The notes: generated from the letters alone by a model not told the origin. Positions 36,070 to 49,159 are shown, counted from the first letter of the stretch. The stretch is DNA of 64,000 nt from Teichococcus rhizosphaerae (GCF_002631185.1 NZ_PDNU01000006.1:92940-156939), one strand, 5' to 3'. Made by a program: numbers and translations.

Positions 36070-36377
36070 GGCCTAGCCTTCCCCGCCGCGCGAGGTGGCG
36101 GCGAAGGCTGGGAGCAGCGGGAAGGAGGCCGCCCGTCGGGGCCGGAGCACTGGCCCTGGCCGCCCCGGGCGGGGCTGGATCTGCGGCAGCATCGGGGCCA
36201 TGCGCATGGATTTCTCAGGACTACCAAGCGGCTCGGCGGGGTTCCTGTCAAGGCACGACAAGGCGGGGGCCATCCTTGCCACCCTCGGGGCCGCATGGTT
36301 CTTTCCCGCGCCCTGCTTGCCGCCCCCCATTCCCATCGCCCCCATTCTTGCCGCACCAGCCGGGAGTTGCCCCGCCC
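36070..36377. other. Divergent spacer between asnB-like gene and O-antigen ligase
   Basis: This 308-base region holds no supportable gene. An imperfect hairpin at 36075-36109 (arms AGCCTT / AAGGCT with an inner GC stem) would be in the 5' leader of the asnB-like transcript. I find no pair of good promoter boxes. Confidence 0.4.
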
Positions 36378-37637
36378 ATGCCTGCCTCCGACCCGCGCGG
36401 CCTGCGCGGCGCCAGCCTGCCGACCGGCCTGATGCTGGCCGCCGCCCCCACGGTGGCGGTGCTGCAGTTCCGCGCCCTGGCGCTGCTCACCGTGCTGGGC
36501 TTCCTGGCGGCGGTGGCGCTGCATGCGCGGGAGCACCGGCGCCTCCCCCTCCCCCGGCCCGCCATGCTGGCGCCGGTGCTGCTGCCCCTCGGCTGGCTGC
36601 TGGCCAGCGCCGCCTGGGCGCTCGAGCCCGGCCGCGCCGCCACCACCGCCCTCACCCTCGGCCTTTACGTGCTGCTCGGCGCCATGGCGGCGCGGGCGGT
36701 GGCGGAGCAGCCGCCGCACCGGCTGCGCGCCGTGCTGCGCTGCCTGGGCTGGGGGCTGGCGGCGGGCATCGCCCTCGCCCTTCTCGACCATGCCAGCGGC
36801 CACTGGCTGCGCGCCGCCGTGCGCGGCATGAGCCCGGCCGAGGCGCCGCCCAACCTGCCCTTCGGGCTGAAGCCGGCGGTCTCGGTCATCGCCGTGCTGC
36901 TGCCGCTGGCGCTGTGCCTGCCTTCTTCCCCTCCGGCGGTGCTGCCCTCCGTGGTGCGCTGGGCGCTGCTGCCGCTGGGCGTGGCCACCGTGCTGTGGCT
37001 GCCGGCGGAATCGGCCAAGATCGCGGTGCTGGCCGGGCTGGCGGCCATGGCGGCGGCCTGGCTGCTGGGCGCCTGGGTGGCGCGCGCCGCGGGCGCCCTG
37101 CTGGCGGTGGCGGTGCTGGCGGCGCCGCTGCTGCTCGGTGCCGCCCTGCCCCGCCTGCCGGCGCTGGACGCCCTCCCACCCTCCGCCGCGCACCGCGTGC
37201 TGATCTGGGACTTCGTGCTGGAGCGGATCGGCGAGCGCCCGCTGCTGGGCTGGGGCGGCGAGGCCAGCCGCAGCGTGCCGGGCGGGCGCGACACCTTCGG
37301 CACCGCCACGCTGGAACGCTTCGGCCTCGGCGGCCCCGTGCCGCGCGCCTGGTTCGAGGGCGTGCGGGCGCAGCGACTGCCGCTGCACCCGCACAACGCG
37401 CCGCTGCAGATCTGGCTGGAGCTGGGCGCGGTGGGCGCGCTGCTGGCGGCCGGACTGCTGCTGTGGCTGGGCTGGCGGGGCGCCGCGCTGCACGCCCCGG
37501 CCGCCGCCGGGCTGCTGACCTCGGGCGGCGTGGTGGGCATGCTGAGCTACGGGGTGTGGCAGGCCTGGTGGATCGGCGTGCTGCTGCTGCTGGCGGTGGG
37601 CCTTGCCGCCCTGGCCCGGCTGCGGGCGGCGCCATGA
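36378..37637 (+). CDS. O-antigen ligase family membrane protein (Wzy_C/WaaL-like)
   Basis: This 419-residue polytopic protein has about ten hydrophobic helices and a large loop followed by HPHNAPLQIWLELGAVGALL, which matches the Wzy_C signature (HxHN...E.G). Members join polysaccharide to lipid A core or polymerize O units in the periplasm. The start MPASDPRGL follows GGGAG. It lies 46 bases upstream of a GT4 glycosyltransferase on the same strand. Ligase and polymerase cannot be told apart from sequence. Confidence 0.8.
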   Translation: MPASDPRGLRGASLPTGLMLAAAPTVAVLQFRALALLTVLGFLAAVALHAREHRRLPLPRPAMLAPVLLPLGWLLASAAWALEPGRAATTALTLGLYVLLGAMAARAVAEQPPHRLRAVLRCLGWGLAAGIALALLDHASGHWLRAAVRGMSPAEAPPNLPFGLKPAVSVIAVLLPLALCLPSSPPAVLPSVVRWALLPLGVATVLWLPAESAKIAVLAGLAAMAAAWLLGAWVARAAGALLAVAVLAAPLLLGAALPRLPALDALPPSAAHRVLIWDFVLERIGERPLLGWGGEASRSVPGGRDTFGTATLERFGLGGPVPRAWFEGVRAQRLPLHPHNAPLQIWLELGAVGALLAAGLLLWLGWRGAALHAPAAAGLLTSGGVVGMLSYGVWQAWWIGVLLLLAVGLAALARLRAAP

Positions 37638-37683
37638 GGAGCGGCCGCGCATTGGCGCCCGGATCGGGAACGGGGGAGAAAGC

Positions 37684-38736
37684 ATGAGGCTGGCCCAGGT
37701 GATGGCGGGCGCCCCGATGGGCGGCGCCGAGAGCTTCTATGAGCGCCTCTGCTGCGCGCTGCATGCGGCGGGGGAGGAGGTGCTGCCCCTGATTCGCGCC
37801 AACCCCGCCCGTGCGGCGCGCATCGCGGTGCGGGGGCCGGCGCCGGTGCAGCTCCGCTTCGGCCAGCGCTGGCTGGACCTGCCCACTCATTTCCAGCTCC
37901 GCCGTCACCTGCGCGCCTTCCGGCCCCAGGTGGTGGTGGCCTGGATGAACCGCGCCGCCGGCTTCACCCCACGCGGACCCTGGGCGCTGGTGGGCCGCCT
38001 CGGCGGCTATTACGACCTGCGCCACTACCGCCATTGCGACCATCTGGTGGGCAACACGCGCGGCCTGTGCCGCTGGATGGTGGAGCAGGGCTGGCCGGAA
38101 GCGCGGGTGCACCACCTGCCCAACTTCGCCGACGACATGTTCGGCGTCCTGCCCGCCGAGCTGCCCGCCGGGCTGAACCTGCCCGATGGCGCGCCGCGCC
38201 TGCTGGCGCTGGGCCGGCTGCACGCCAACAAGGCGTTCGACACGCTGCTCCGCGCCCTGCCCCTGGTGCCCGGCGCCGTGCTGCTGCTGGCCGGCGAAGG
38301 GCCGGAGCGCGCGGCGCTCACCCGCCTCGCCGCCGAGCTTGGCGTGGCGGAGCGGGTGCGCTTCCTCGGCTGGCGGCAGGACACGGCGGCGCTGCTGGCC
38401 GCCTGCGACGTGATGGTCTGCCCGTCCCGCCACGAGCCGCTGGGCAATGTGGTGCTGGAAGGCTGGAGCGCCGCCCGCCCCGTGGTGGCCGCCGATGCCG
38501 CCGGCCCCGCCGAGCTGATCCGCCATGGCGAGACCGGCCTGCTGGTGCCGCGCGACGCGCCCGAGGCGCTGGGCCGGGCGCTGGCGGAACTTCTGGCGGC
38601 GCCCGAGCGCCGTGCCGCCCTGGCCGCGGCGGGGCGCGCCGCCTATGAGGCGAGCTTCTCCGAGGCGGCGGTGGTGGCGCAATGGCGGGACTTCATGCGC
38701 CAGGTGGCACCCGGCACGACATCGGGCGGAGGCTGA
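37684..38736 (+). CDS. Glycosyltransferase family 4
   Basis: This 350-residue GT-B enzyme transfers an activated sugar to a glycan. The N-domain starts MRLAQVMAGAPMGGAESFY, a typical GT4 opening, and the C-domain carries GRLHANKAFDTLLRAL and the nucleotide-sugar motif CPSRHEPLGNVVLEGW. The donor and acceptor are unknown. A strong GGGGGAG precedes the ATG. It follows the O-antigen ligase and converges with the GT9 gene, with four bases between stops, so the three probably act on the same surface glycan. Confidence 0.9.
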   Translation: MRLAQVMAGAPMGGAESFYERLCCALHAAGEEVLPLIRANPARAARIAVRGPAPVQLRFGQRWLDLPTHFQLRRHLRAFRPQVVVAWMNRAAGFTPRGPWALVGRLGGYYDLRHYRHCDHLVGNTRGLCRWMVEQGWPEARVHHLPNFADDMFGVLPAELPAGLNLPDGAPRLLALGRLHANKAFDTLLRALPLVPGAVLLLAGEGPERAALTRLAAELGVAERVRFLGWRQDTAALLAACDVMVCPSRHEPLGNVVLEGWSAARPVVAADAAGPAELIRHGETGLLVPRDAPEALGRALAELLAAPERRAALAAAGRAAYEASFSEAAVVAQWRDFMRQVAPGTTSGGG

Positions 38737-38740
38737 GCCC

Positions 38741-39658
38741 TCAGCCTTCCGCCGGCGTGTCGAGCAGCGCCACGGCTGCCTCCAGCGCGGCCTCGGCGCT
38801 GAGCGCGCCCATCGGTGCCCGGCCGGGCAGGCCGCGCGCCAGCACGGCGCGGGCGCGGCGCCCCACCGGCGCGTATTCCGCCGCGGGGGTGGGGCCGAAC
38901 AGCCCCAGCGTCGGCGTGCCGGCCGCCGCCGAAAGGTGCATCAGCCCCGAATCATTGCCCACGAACAGCGCGCAGCGCGACAGCAGCGCCGCCGCCTCCG
39001 GCAGCTCCAGCCGGCCCACCAGGTCGACCGCCTGCGGCAGCGCCGCCAGCACGGGCGCGGCCATGGCGGCCTCGGTGGCGCCGGGGCCGCCCAGCACCAC
39101 GGGGCGCGCGCCCTCCAGCCGCCCGCCCGGCCCCGCCAGCGCCTGGAACAGCGCCACGAACCGCTCCGGCGGCCACACCTTGCCGGACCAGTTGGCGCTG
39201 GGGCCAAGGGCGAGATAGGGCCCCTCCCCCGGCAGCAGGGCCTCTGCCCGCGCCACGTCCTGCGGGCCGAACCAGGCCACCGGGCGCGGCGCGGGCTCCA
39301 GCCCCAGCACGCCCGCCAGCTGCAGCAGCTTGTGCCCCGGCCGGCGCCCGCCGCGCATCACCGCCCGCCGCCGCGTCCACACCAGCCAGGAGAGGGCGGA
39401 GCCGCGCAGGTCCACCACCAGGTCCCAGCGCTGCCGCGCCACCTCCGCCCAGAGCGAGACCCAGTGCCCCGCGAAGCGCCGCTTGGCGAGCAGGATGGTC
39501 GCCTCGCGGTTGGGCATGCGGGCGAACACGCCCTCGGCCACCGGCCCGCAGGCGATGGTGATGCGCGCGGAAGGGTAGGCCCGCAGCAGGTGGTCCAGCA
39601 GGCCGGTGGAAAGCACCGCATCCCCGATCCGGGTGGCGGTCACGAACAGGATGCGCAT
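38741..39658 (-). CDS. Glycosyltransferase family 9 (heptosyltransferase-like)
   Basis: This 305-residue protein has the GT9 opening MRILFVTATRIGDAVLSTGL and the conserved block LFVGNDSGLMHLSAAAGTPTLGLFGPT. GT9 enzymes add heptoses or other sugars to the lipopolysaccharide core. The ATG at 39658 begins the motif directly; the frame continues open upstream as a shadow of ygfZ. It is convergent with the GT4 gene and divergent from ygfZ. Confidence 0.9.
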   Translation of the reverse strand: MRILFVTATRIGDAVLSTGLLDHLLRAYPSARITIACGPVAEGVFARMPNREATILLAKRRFAGHWVSLWAEVARQRWDLVVDLRGSALSWLVWTRRRAVMRGGRRPGHKLLQLAGVLGLEPAPRPVAWFGPQDVARAEALLPGEGPYLALGPSANWSGKVWPPERFVALFQALAGPGGRLEGARPVVLGGPGATEAAMAAPVLAALPQAVDLVGRLELPEAAALLSRCALFVGNDSGLMHLSAAAGTPTLGLFGPTPAAEYAPVGRRARAVLARGLPGRAPMGALSAEAALEAAVALLDTPAEG

Positions 39659-39763
39659 GGTCGGGCGCGGCTCTAGCACGGTTTCCCCGCCGCGCGCAGG
39701 GGAATGCCGGGGGCTTGGCCGTGATGGCTTGTGCCGGCGCGATGCGATGCCAATTCTCAGCCC

Positions 39764-40585
39764 ATGTCCATCGCTCCCCTCCCCGACCGCGCCGTGGTGG
39801 AACTGACCGGCGAGGACCGCGCCGGCTTCCTGCAGGGCCTCGTTTCCAACGATGTGGGCCTCGCCGGCCCCGGCCGCGCCGTCTGGTCCGCGCTGCTGAC
39901 GCCGCAGGGCAAGTGGCTGGCCGATTTCTTCATCTTCGCGGCCCCGGACGCGCTGCTGCTGGACTGCGCCGCCCCTCAGGCGGAGATGCTGTCGCAGCGC
40001 CTGTCCCGCTTCCGCCTGCGCTCGAAGGTGGCGCTGGCCCCGCGCCCCGACCTCGCCGTGCTGGCCGGCTGGGGCCAGGCGGCGCCGCCGGAAGGCGCCA
40101 TCGCCGCGCCCGATCCGCGCCTGCCGGAAGCGGGCTGGCGCGCCCTGCTGCCCGCCGGCCGCCTGCCCGCAGGGGACGGGGACTACGCCCGCCACCGCCT
40201 TTCCCTCGGCCTGCCGGACGGCGCGCCGGATCTGGAGCCGGAGAAATCCGTGCTTCTGGAGGCCGGCTTCGACGAGCTGGGCGGCGTGTCCTGGACCAAG
40301 GGCTGCTACATGGGCCAGGAGCTGACGGCCCGCACCAAGTATCGCGGCCTGCTGAAGCGGCGCCTGGTGCCGGTCGAGATCCAGGGGCCGGTGCCGGCGC
40401 CGGGCACGCCCATCCGGCGCGGCGAGGCGGAGGTGGGCGAGATGCGCTCAGGGCACCCGGAAGGGCTCGGCCTCGCCCTGCTGCGCCTGCCCATCGCCGG
40501 CGACGAGGCGCTGAGCTGCGGGGATGCCACGCTCCTGCCGCGCGTGCCGCACTGGATGCGGCTGGCGGAGAAGGCGGCTCCGTAA
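39764..40585 (+). CDS. ygfZ: YgfZ/GcvT domain protein (folate-binding, iron-sulfur protein maturation)
   Basis: This 273-residue protein has the family motif KGCYMGQELTAR with its invariant Cys, and a GcvT-like folate fold (VVELTGEDRAGFLQGLVSND, then ALLTPQGKWLADFF). YgfZ is folate-dependent and supports repair or maturation of certain iron-sulfur enzymes. The start MSIAPLPD was chosen by homology; an upstream ATG in frame (39731 region) seems non-coding. It is convergent with ppdK and shares the terminator region with it. Confidence 0.9.
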   Translation: MSIAPLPDRAVVELTGEDRAGFLQGLVSNDVGLAGPGRAVWSALLTPQGKWLADFFIFAAPDALLLDCAAPQAEMLSQRLSRFRLRSKVALAPRPDLAVLAGWGQAAPPEGAIAAPDPRLPEAGWRALLPAGRLPAGDGDYARHRLSLGLPDGAPDLEPEKSVLLEAGFDELGGVSWTKGCYMGQELTARTKYRGLLKRRLVPVEIQGPVPAPGTPIRRGEAEVGEMRSGHPEGLGLALLRLPIAGDEALSCGDATLLPRVPHWMRLAEKAAP

Positions 40586-40616
40586 AAAAAGAAAGGCCGG
40601 GGAAGGAATTCCCCGG
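40583..40616 (-). terminator. Terminator between ygfZ and ppdK
   Basis: An 8-bp stem CCGGGGAA / TTCCCCGG (40597-40616, loop GGAA) is followed on the minus strand by CCTTTC and a run of seven T, giving a strong terminator for ppdK. On the plus strand the same stem lies just after ygfZ and is followed by a T-poor sequence, so it is weaker in that direction. Confidence 0.82.
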
Positions 40617-40665
40617 ACCCCATCTTTATTCCTGCCAGTCGGGGCGCCATCGGCGCCCCGGGACG

Positions 40666-43335
<2,670 letters not shown>

Positions 43336-43347
43336 CTCGGGTTTCCC

Positions 43348-45543
43348 TTAGCCTTCGATCTTGGAGAAATCGGCCACCTGGTCGATCGCGGCCCGGAGTC
43401 GGGCCAGCAAGCCTAGGCGGGTGCGCCTTCGCTGCGCATCCGCGTCGTTCACCACCACCTTCTCGAAGAAGGCGTCCACCGGCGCGCGCAGGCGGGCCAG
43501 CGCGGCCATGGCGGCCATGTCGTTCTCGGCGGCCAGCGCCGCCCGCGCTTCCGGCAGCGCGCCGTCCAGCGCGGCGGAGAGTTCCGCCTCCTCCGCCGCC
43601 GTGAAGCGGGCGGGATCGGTCTCGGGACGGTGCGGCCCGTCCTTCTTGTCCTCGATGCGGAGGATGTTGGCGGCGCGCCGGTAGGCGGCCAGCAGGTTGG
43701 CGCCGTCCTCGCCTTCCAGGAAGGCGCGCAGCGCCGCGGCGCGGGTCAGCACCCGCACCAGGTCGGCGCCGCCGCCCGATGCCCCGTTGGCGCCGAGCGT
43801 CGCCGCCAGCACGTCGTGCCGCTCGCCCTCGGCGCGGAGCTGCACGCGCAGCCGGTCGGCCAGGAAGTCGAGCAGCCCGGCGGCGAAGGCCGCCACCATC
43901 GGCGGGTGGGCGGATTTCGGGTCGGGCTGGAAGCCCGCCTTCATCGCCTCCTGCGCCACCGCCATGCCGAATTCCGGTTCGGCCGTGCTGCCCACCGCCT
44001 GCGGGTAGCCGAAGAAGGCCTCGGCCAGCGCGTCCGACAGGTCGAGCCGCAGCCCGTTCTCGCGCAGGATGCGGATGACGCCGAGCGCCGCGCGGCGCAG
44101 CGCGTAGGGGTCGCCCGAGCCGGTCGGGCGCTCGTCGGCGGCGAAGAAGCCGGCGAGCTGGTCCAGCTTGTCGGCCAGCGCCACGGCGATGGCGACGGGC
44201 TCGGCGGGCACCGCGTCGCCCGGGCCCATGGGGCGGTAATGCGCGGCGATGGCCTCGGCCACGCGGGCATCCTCGCCGTCCTTCAGCGCGTAGTAGCGGC
44301 CGATGACGCCCTGCAGCTCGGGGAACTCGCCCACCAGTCCGGAAGCGAGGTCGGCCTTGGCGAGGCGCGCGGCGCGGCCGGCCAGCAACGGGTCGGCGCC
44401 CACCCTCCGCGCCAGCCAGCCGGCCAGCCGCTCCAGCCGGGAAACGCGCTGCCCCTGTGTGCCGAGCTTCGCGTGGAACACCACGCTGTCGAGCTTCGGC
44501 AGGAAGTCCTCCAGCCGCTGCCGCCGGTCGAGGTCCCAGAAGAAGCGGGCATCGGCGAGGCGGGCGCGCAGCACCCGCTCATTGCCGCCGACGACCGCCC
44601 CGCCGCCGTCACGGGCCGCGATGTTGGACACCACGGCGAAGAACGGCGCCGCCCCCCCATCCGGCCGGCGCAGGGCGAAGTAGCGCTGGTTGACGCGCAT
44701 GGTGGTGCGCATCAGCTCCGGCGGCAGGTCCATGAAGGCGTCGTCGATGCGGCCGAGCAGGGGAACCGGCCATTCGACCAGCCCCGCCACCTCCGCCACG
44801 AGCCCCTCATCCGGCACCACCGTCATCCCCTCCGCCGCGGCCAGGGCCGCGATACCGTCACGCACAAGCTTGGCGCGCTCAACGGGGTCGATAACGACGT
44901 GTCGTGCGGCGAGTTGCGTCGCATATTCCGAGAAATTCCTCACCGCGAAGTCGCCGGGGGAGAGGATCCGGTGCCCTTCCGTGCGGTCGCCGCTGGCCAG
45001 GCCATGCCCGTCATCCTCGCCGGGCCTGTCTCCCGGGGCGAGGCCGAAGGGCACCACCGCGCCGTCGAACAGGCAGAGGATGCGCTTCAGCGGCCGCACC
45101 CAGACGAAGTTGCTGGTGCCGCCCCAGCGCATCGACTTGGGCCAGGGGAAGCGGCGCAGGAGGCCGGGGATGATCTCGGCCAGCACCTCCGCCGTCGGCC
45201 GACCGGGGCGGCGGATGACGGCGTAGAGATAGGTGCCGCCCTTGCCCTCGCGCGCCTCGAGCTGGTCCCGCGTCAGGCCGGTGGAGCGCAGGAAGCCCTC
45301 CAGCGCCGGGCCGGTGGCGTCCGCCCGCGGGCCGCGCCGCTCCTCCTCCACCGCCGCGGTGCCGGCGGGCAGCTCGGCCACCAGGGCCAGCCGGCGCGGG
45401 CCGTGCAGGGTGCGAAGCCCCTCCGCCGCCAGGCCCGCGCCCTTCAGCGCCTCGCCCAGCAGCCGCGCCAGGTCCTCGGCCGCGCGCGCCTGCATGCGGG
45501 CGGGGATTTCCTCGGAGAAGAGTTCGAGCAGGAGTTCGGGCAT
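43348..45543 (-). CDS. glyS: Glycyl-tRNA synthetase beta subunit
   Basis: This 731-residue subunit binds tRNA(Gly) in the alpha2beta2 class II synthetase. It begins PELLLELFSEEIPARMQ and contains NFVWVRPLKRILCLFDG, TTMRVNQRYFALR, and a C-terminal anticodon-binding region with AFFEKVVVNDADAQRR. It lies between glyQ (94 bases upstream) and ppdK on one strand. Length matches the family (about 690-730). Confidence 0.96.
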   Translation of the reverse strand: MPELLLELFSEEIPARMQARAAEDLARLLGEALKGAGLAAEGLRTLHGPRRLALVAELPAGTAAVEEERRGPRADATGPALEGFLRSTGLTRDQLEAREGKGGTYLYAVIRRPGRPTAEVLAEIIPGLLRRFPWPKSMRWGGTSNFVWVRPLKRILCLFDGAVVPFGLAPGDRPGEDDGHGLASGDRTEGHRILSPGDFAVRNFSEYATQLAARHVVIDPVERAKLVRDGIAALAAAEGMTVVPDEGLVAEVAGLVEWPVPLLGRIDDAFMDLPPELMRTTMRVNQRYFALRRPDGGAAPFFAVVSNIAARDGGGAVVGGNERVLRARLADARFFWDLDRRQRLEDFLPKLDSVVFHAKLGTQGQRVSRLERLAGWLARRVGADPLLAGRAARLAKADLASGLVGEFPELQGVIGRYYALKDGEDARVAEAIAAHYRPMGPGDAVPAEPVAIAVALADKLDQLAGFFAADERPTGSGDPYALRRAALGVIRILRENGLRLDLSDALAEAFFGYPQAVGSTAEPEFGMAVAQEAMKAGFQPDPKSAHPPMVAAFAAGLLDFLADRLRVQLRAEGERHDVLAATLGANGASGGGADLVRVLTRAAALRAFLEGEDGANLLAAYRRAANILRIEDKKDGPHRPETDPARFTAAEEAELSAALDGALPEARAALAAENDMAAMAALARLRAPVDAFFEKVVVNDADAQRRRTRLGLLARLRAAIDQVADFSKIEG

Positions 45544-45637
45544 CGTGGGCCTTGGCGGAGGGTCGAGGGCCGGAAGGGAGGCTGGCCGGGGAAAGGCTGC
45601 GCGCGGGTTCGGGCGGCAATAAGGCGGGCGGGCGGCC

Positions 45638-46558
<921 letters not shown>

Positions 46559-46627
46559 GCTCTTGGGCTTGCGGCCGTGTTATGCACCGCACCATAAGAC
46601 CCGCCCCACCCCCCGGCAAGGAAGGGC

Positions 46628-47041
46628 ATGCCGCACATGAGCGCCACCGAAACCCTGATCCGCAGCTACTACGACGCCTTCAACGCCGGCGACGTGGAAG
46701 GCATGCTGGCCCTGCTGACCGAGGACGTGGCGCACGACATCAACCAGGGCGCCCGCGAAACGGGGGTTCCGGCCTTCCGCGCCTTCATGGCCCGGATGAA
46801 CGCGCATTACCGCGAGCAGCTGCGCGACGTGGTGGTGATGGTGGGCGAGAACGGCACCCGCGCGGCGGCCGAGTTCACCGTCCACGGCACCTACCTGGCC
46901 ACCGATGCCGGCCTGCCCGAGGCGCGCGGCCAGGCCTATGTCCTGCCGGCCGGCGCCTTCTTCGAGGTGCGGGAAGGCCGGATCGCCCGCGTCTCCAACC
47001 ACTACAACCTGGCCGACTGGATCGCCCAGGTGGGCGGCTGA
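46628..47041 (+). CDS. NTF2-like / SnoaL-type protein (ketosteroid isomerase-related)
   Basis: This 137-residue protein has the cone-shaped NTF2 fold pattern: the helical opening ETLIRSYYDAFNAGDVEGML, then TEDVAHDINQG, and closing strands with VREGRIARVSNHYNLADWI. The family includes isomerases, hydratases and non-enzymatic binders; the function here is unknown. AAGGA lies five bases before the ATG; a second ATG three codons later is possible. It stands divergent to glyQ and about 200 bases upstream of a DsbA-like gene. Confidence 0.8.
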   Translation: MPHMSATETLIRSYYDAFNAGDVEGMLALLTEDVAHDINQGARETGVPAFRAFMARMNAHYREQLRDVVVMVGENGTRAAAEFTVHGTYLATDAGLPEARGQAYVLPAGAFFEVREGRIARVSNHYNLADWIAQVGG

Positions 47042-47250
47042 GCCCCCCCAACAGGGCACGGCGCGCGACCGCGACTCGCGCGGGGCCGCGCTTTCAAGGG
47101 CCCGGGCCCTCCTTTCCCGGCGCAGCGGCACGGCCAGCGGTGTACGGAAGGGAGGCGCGCCCCATCTCCTTCGCCGAACATGCCGGGGCAAGGGCTGGCG
47201 GGCTTCCCTCGCCGGCACCCCCGGCTCCGCCCCTTCAGCGTTGGATATCG

Positions 47251-47847
47251 ATGACCATCCTGCACTACATCCACGATCCGCTCTGCGGCTGGTGCTACGC
47301 CGCCACCGCCATGCTGGAGGCCGCCCGGGCGCGGCCCGAGATCCGGCTGCGGATGCATGGCGGCGGCCTCTGGCACCCCGCCACGCGGCTGCGGGACGGG
47401 CAGCGCCAGCACATCCTGGAAGCCGATGCCCGCATCGCCGCCCTGACCGGCCAGCCCTTCGGCGCGGCCTACCGGAGCCTGCTCGCCGACCCGGAGACGG
47501 TGCTGCATTCCCGCCCCGCCATCGCCGCCCTGCTGGCGGTGCCCGAGGCGCTCGCCCCCGCCATGCTGCGCGCCATCCAGCGCGCGCACTACGTGGAAGG
47601 GCAGCGGGTGGTGGAGGAAGGGGTGCTGGTCTCGCTCGCCCTGGCGCTGGGGCTGGAGGAGGCGGCGTTCCGCGCCGGCCTCGCCGCCGCGCCGGTCGAG
47701 GCGCACATCAACACCACGCGGCGGCTGATGCAGCGTGTGGGCGCCACCAGCTTCCCCACCTTTCTGGCGGAGCGGGACGGCAACACCGAGATCGTGCCGC
47801 ACATGGACTGCTACGAGGACGCGGCGGCCTTCGTGGCGCGGCTCTGA
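47251..47847 (+). CDS. DsbA family (FrnE-like) thioredoxin-fold protein
   Basis: This 198-residue protein has a redox CxxC motif, Cys12-Gly-Trp-Cys15 (DPLCGWCYA), at the start of a thioredoxin fold with an inserted helical domain, and a cis-Pro segment (ATSFPTFLAE). It has no signal peptide, so it is probably cytosolic like FrnE/2-hydroxychromene-isomerase relatives. Its substrate is unknown. The 209-base gap before it holds the palindrome AGGGCCCGGGCCCT with a short T run after it, which may terminate the NTF2-like transcript. Confidence 0.82.
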   Translation: MTILHYIHDPLCGWCYAATAMLEAARARPEIRLRMHGGGLWHPATRLRDGQRQHILEADARIAALTGQPFGAAYRSLLADPETVLHSRPAIAALLAVPEALAPAMLRAIQRAHYVEGQRVVEEGVLVSLALALGLEEAAFRAGLAAAPVEAHINTTRRLMQRVGATSFPTFLAERDGNTEIVPHMDCYEDAAAFVARL

Positions 47848-47887
47848 CGACCGCGCCGGGGCGCGGCCTTCCCGCGCCCCGGCCCCG

Positions 47888-49159
47888 TCACGCCCACTCG
47901 CCCTTGCGCATCACCGGCGTGGCCGAGCCGTCGAAGCCGATGCCGTCCACGTCCACCCCGGCCGAGCCGATCATCCAGTCCACATGGATCAGGCTGGAAT
48001 TGCCGCCGCGCGCCGCGAAGGTCTCGTCGCTCATCCCCTCGGCGTCGGTGAAGCACTTCTTGTAGGCCTGGCCGAGGGCGATGTGGCTGGCCGCGTTCTC
48101 GTCGAACAGCGTGTTGAAGAACAGCAGCCCCGTCTGCGAAATGGGCGAGGAATGCGGCACCAGGGCCACCTCGCCCAGGCGCCGCGCGCCCTCGTCGGTG
48201 CCGATCATCTTCTGCAGCACGTCCTGCCCGGTGCCGGCATGGGCCTCCACGATGCTCCCCCCCTCGAAGCGGACGCGGATGTCGCGGATCAGCGTGCCGG
48301 CATGGGCCAGCGGCTTGGTGGCGGCCACTGTGCCCTCGGTCATCGCGGCGTGGGGGGTGGTGAACACCTCCTCGGTCGGGATGTTGGGGTTGCCGGTGAT
48401 GCCGTTCAGCGCCTTCGAGGAGCCGCCCATCCAGGAATGCCCGTCCGCCAGGCCGACGGTGAGGTCGGTGCCGGGGCCGGTGAAGCGCAGCGCACGGAAG
48501 CGGCGCTCGTTCAGCATCCGGCGGCGGGCCATCAGCGCGGCGTTGTGCGCGGCCCAGTTGGCGCGCGGGTCCGGCGCGTCGGCGCGGGTGGCGGCGAAGA
48601 TGGCGTCCCACAGCCGCGCCACCGCCTCCGCCTCGGGCAGCTCGGGGAACACGGCGCGCGCCCAGGCGGCGGAGGCGAAGGGCACCAGCGTCCAGTTGAT
48701 GGCGGAGGCGGTGATCAGCTCCAGCGCCGGGCGGTAGGCCCTGGAGCGGGCGCGGTTGGCGCGGGACACCTTCTCGGGGTCCTGGCCCGCCAGCAGGTTG
48801 GGGTCCTCCCCCACCACGGCCAGCCGCGCCGCGCCGCCCCGGAAGGCTGCGGCCATGCCCTCATACATCCAGGCCGGCGCCACGTCGAAGCTGCCATCGG
48901 CGGCGAAGCGGTAGCGGGCCAGCGCCGTCTCGTCGTCGGAGAAGAGCGGCGTCACCAGGGAGGCGCCCGCCCGGTAGGCCTCGGCCACGATGCGGCGCAC
49001 CAGCGGCAGCGACTCGATGGGGGCGGTCATCACCAGCTCCTGCCCCGGCTTCATGCCGCCGAGGCCGACATGCACGGCGAGCTCGGCCAGCCGGTCCAGG
49101 CGCGGGTCCTCGGCCGGGGCGGCGGAGGTCTGGGCGGTGGTTGGCACTGGCTGGTCCAT
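47888..49159 (-). CDS. M29 family aminopeptidase
   Basis: This 423-residue metallopeptidase resembles thermophilic aminopeptidases AmpS/T. Conserved family segments include AVVGEDPNLLAG, TDLTVGL and GNPNIPTEEVFTTP (a metal-ligand Glu region), SPISQTGLLFFNTLFDENAASHIALG, NSSLIHVDWMIGS and DGIGFDGSATPVMRKGEWA. It removes N-terminal residues from peptides in the cytosol. The first 20 residues are a Pro/Ala/Thr-rich stretch. It converges with the DsbA-like gene and follows the DUF2252 gene on the same strand with a 147-base gap. Confidence 0.88.
   Translation of the reverse strand: MDQPVPTTAQTSAAPAEDPRLDRLAELAVHVGLGGMKPGQELVMTAPIESLPLVRRIVAEAYRAGASLVTPLFSDDETALARYRFAADGSFDVAPAWMYEGMAAAFRGGAARLAVVGEDPNLLAGQDPEKVSRANRARSRAYRPALELITASAINWTLVPFASAAWARAVFPELPEAEAVARLWDAIFAATRADAPDPRANWAAHNAALMARRRMLNERRFRALRFTGPGTDLTVGLADGHSWMGGSSKALNGITGNPNIPTEEVFTTPHAAMTEGTVAATKPLAHAGTLIRDIRVRFEGGSIVEAHAGTGQDVLQKMIGTDEGARRLGEVALVPHSSPISQTGLLFFNTLFDENAASHIALGQAYKKCFTDAEGMSDETFAARGGNSSLIHVDWMIGSAGVDVDGIGFDGSATPVMRKGEWA

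Noticed and set aside
36200..36377. Possible small plus-strand gene starting MRMDFSGLPSGSAG before the O-antigen ligase
   Set aside because: No ribosome-binding site, no similarity to a known family, and the frame runs into the ligase gene in a different frame.
47042..47250. Small gene in the spacer between the NTF2-like and DsbA-like genes
   Set aside because: Open frames here are fragments of shadow ORFs without start signals; the only structure is a GC palindrome near 47100.
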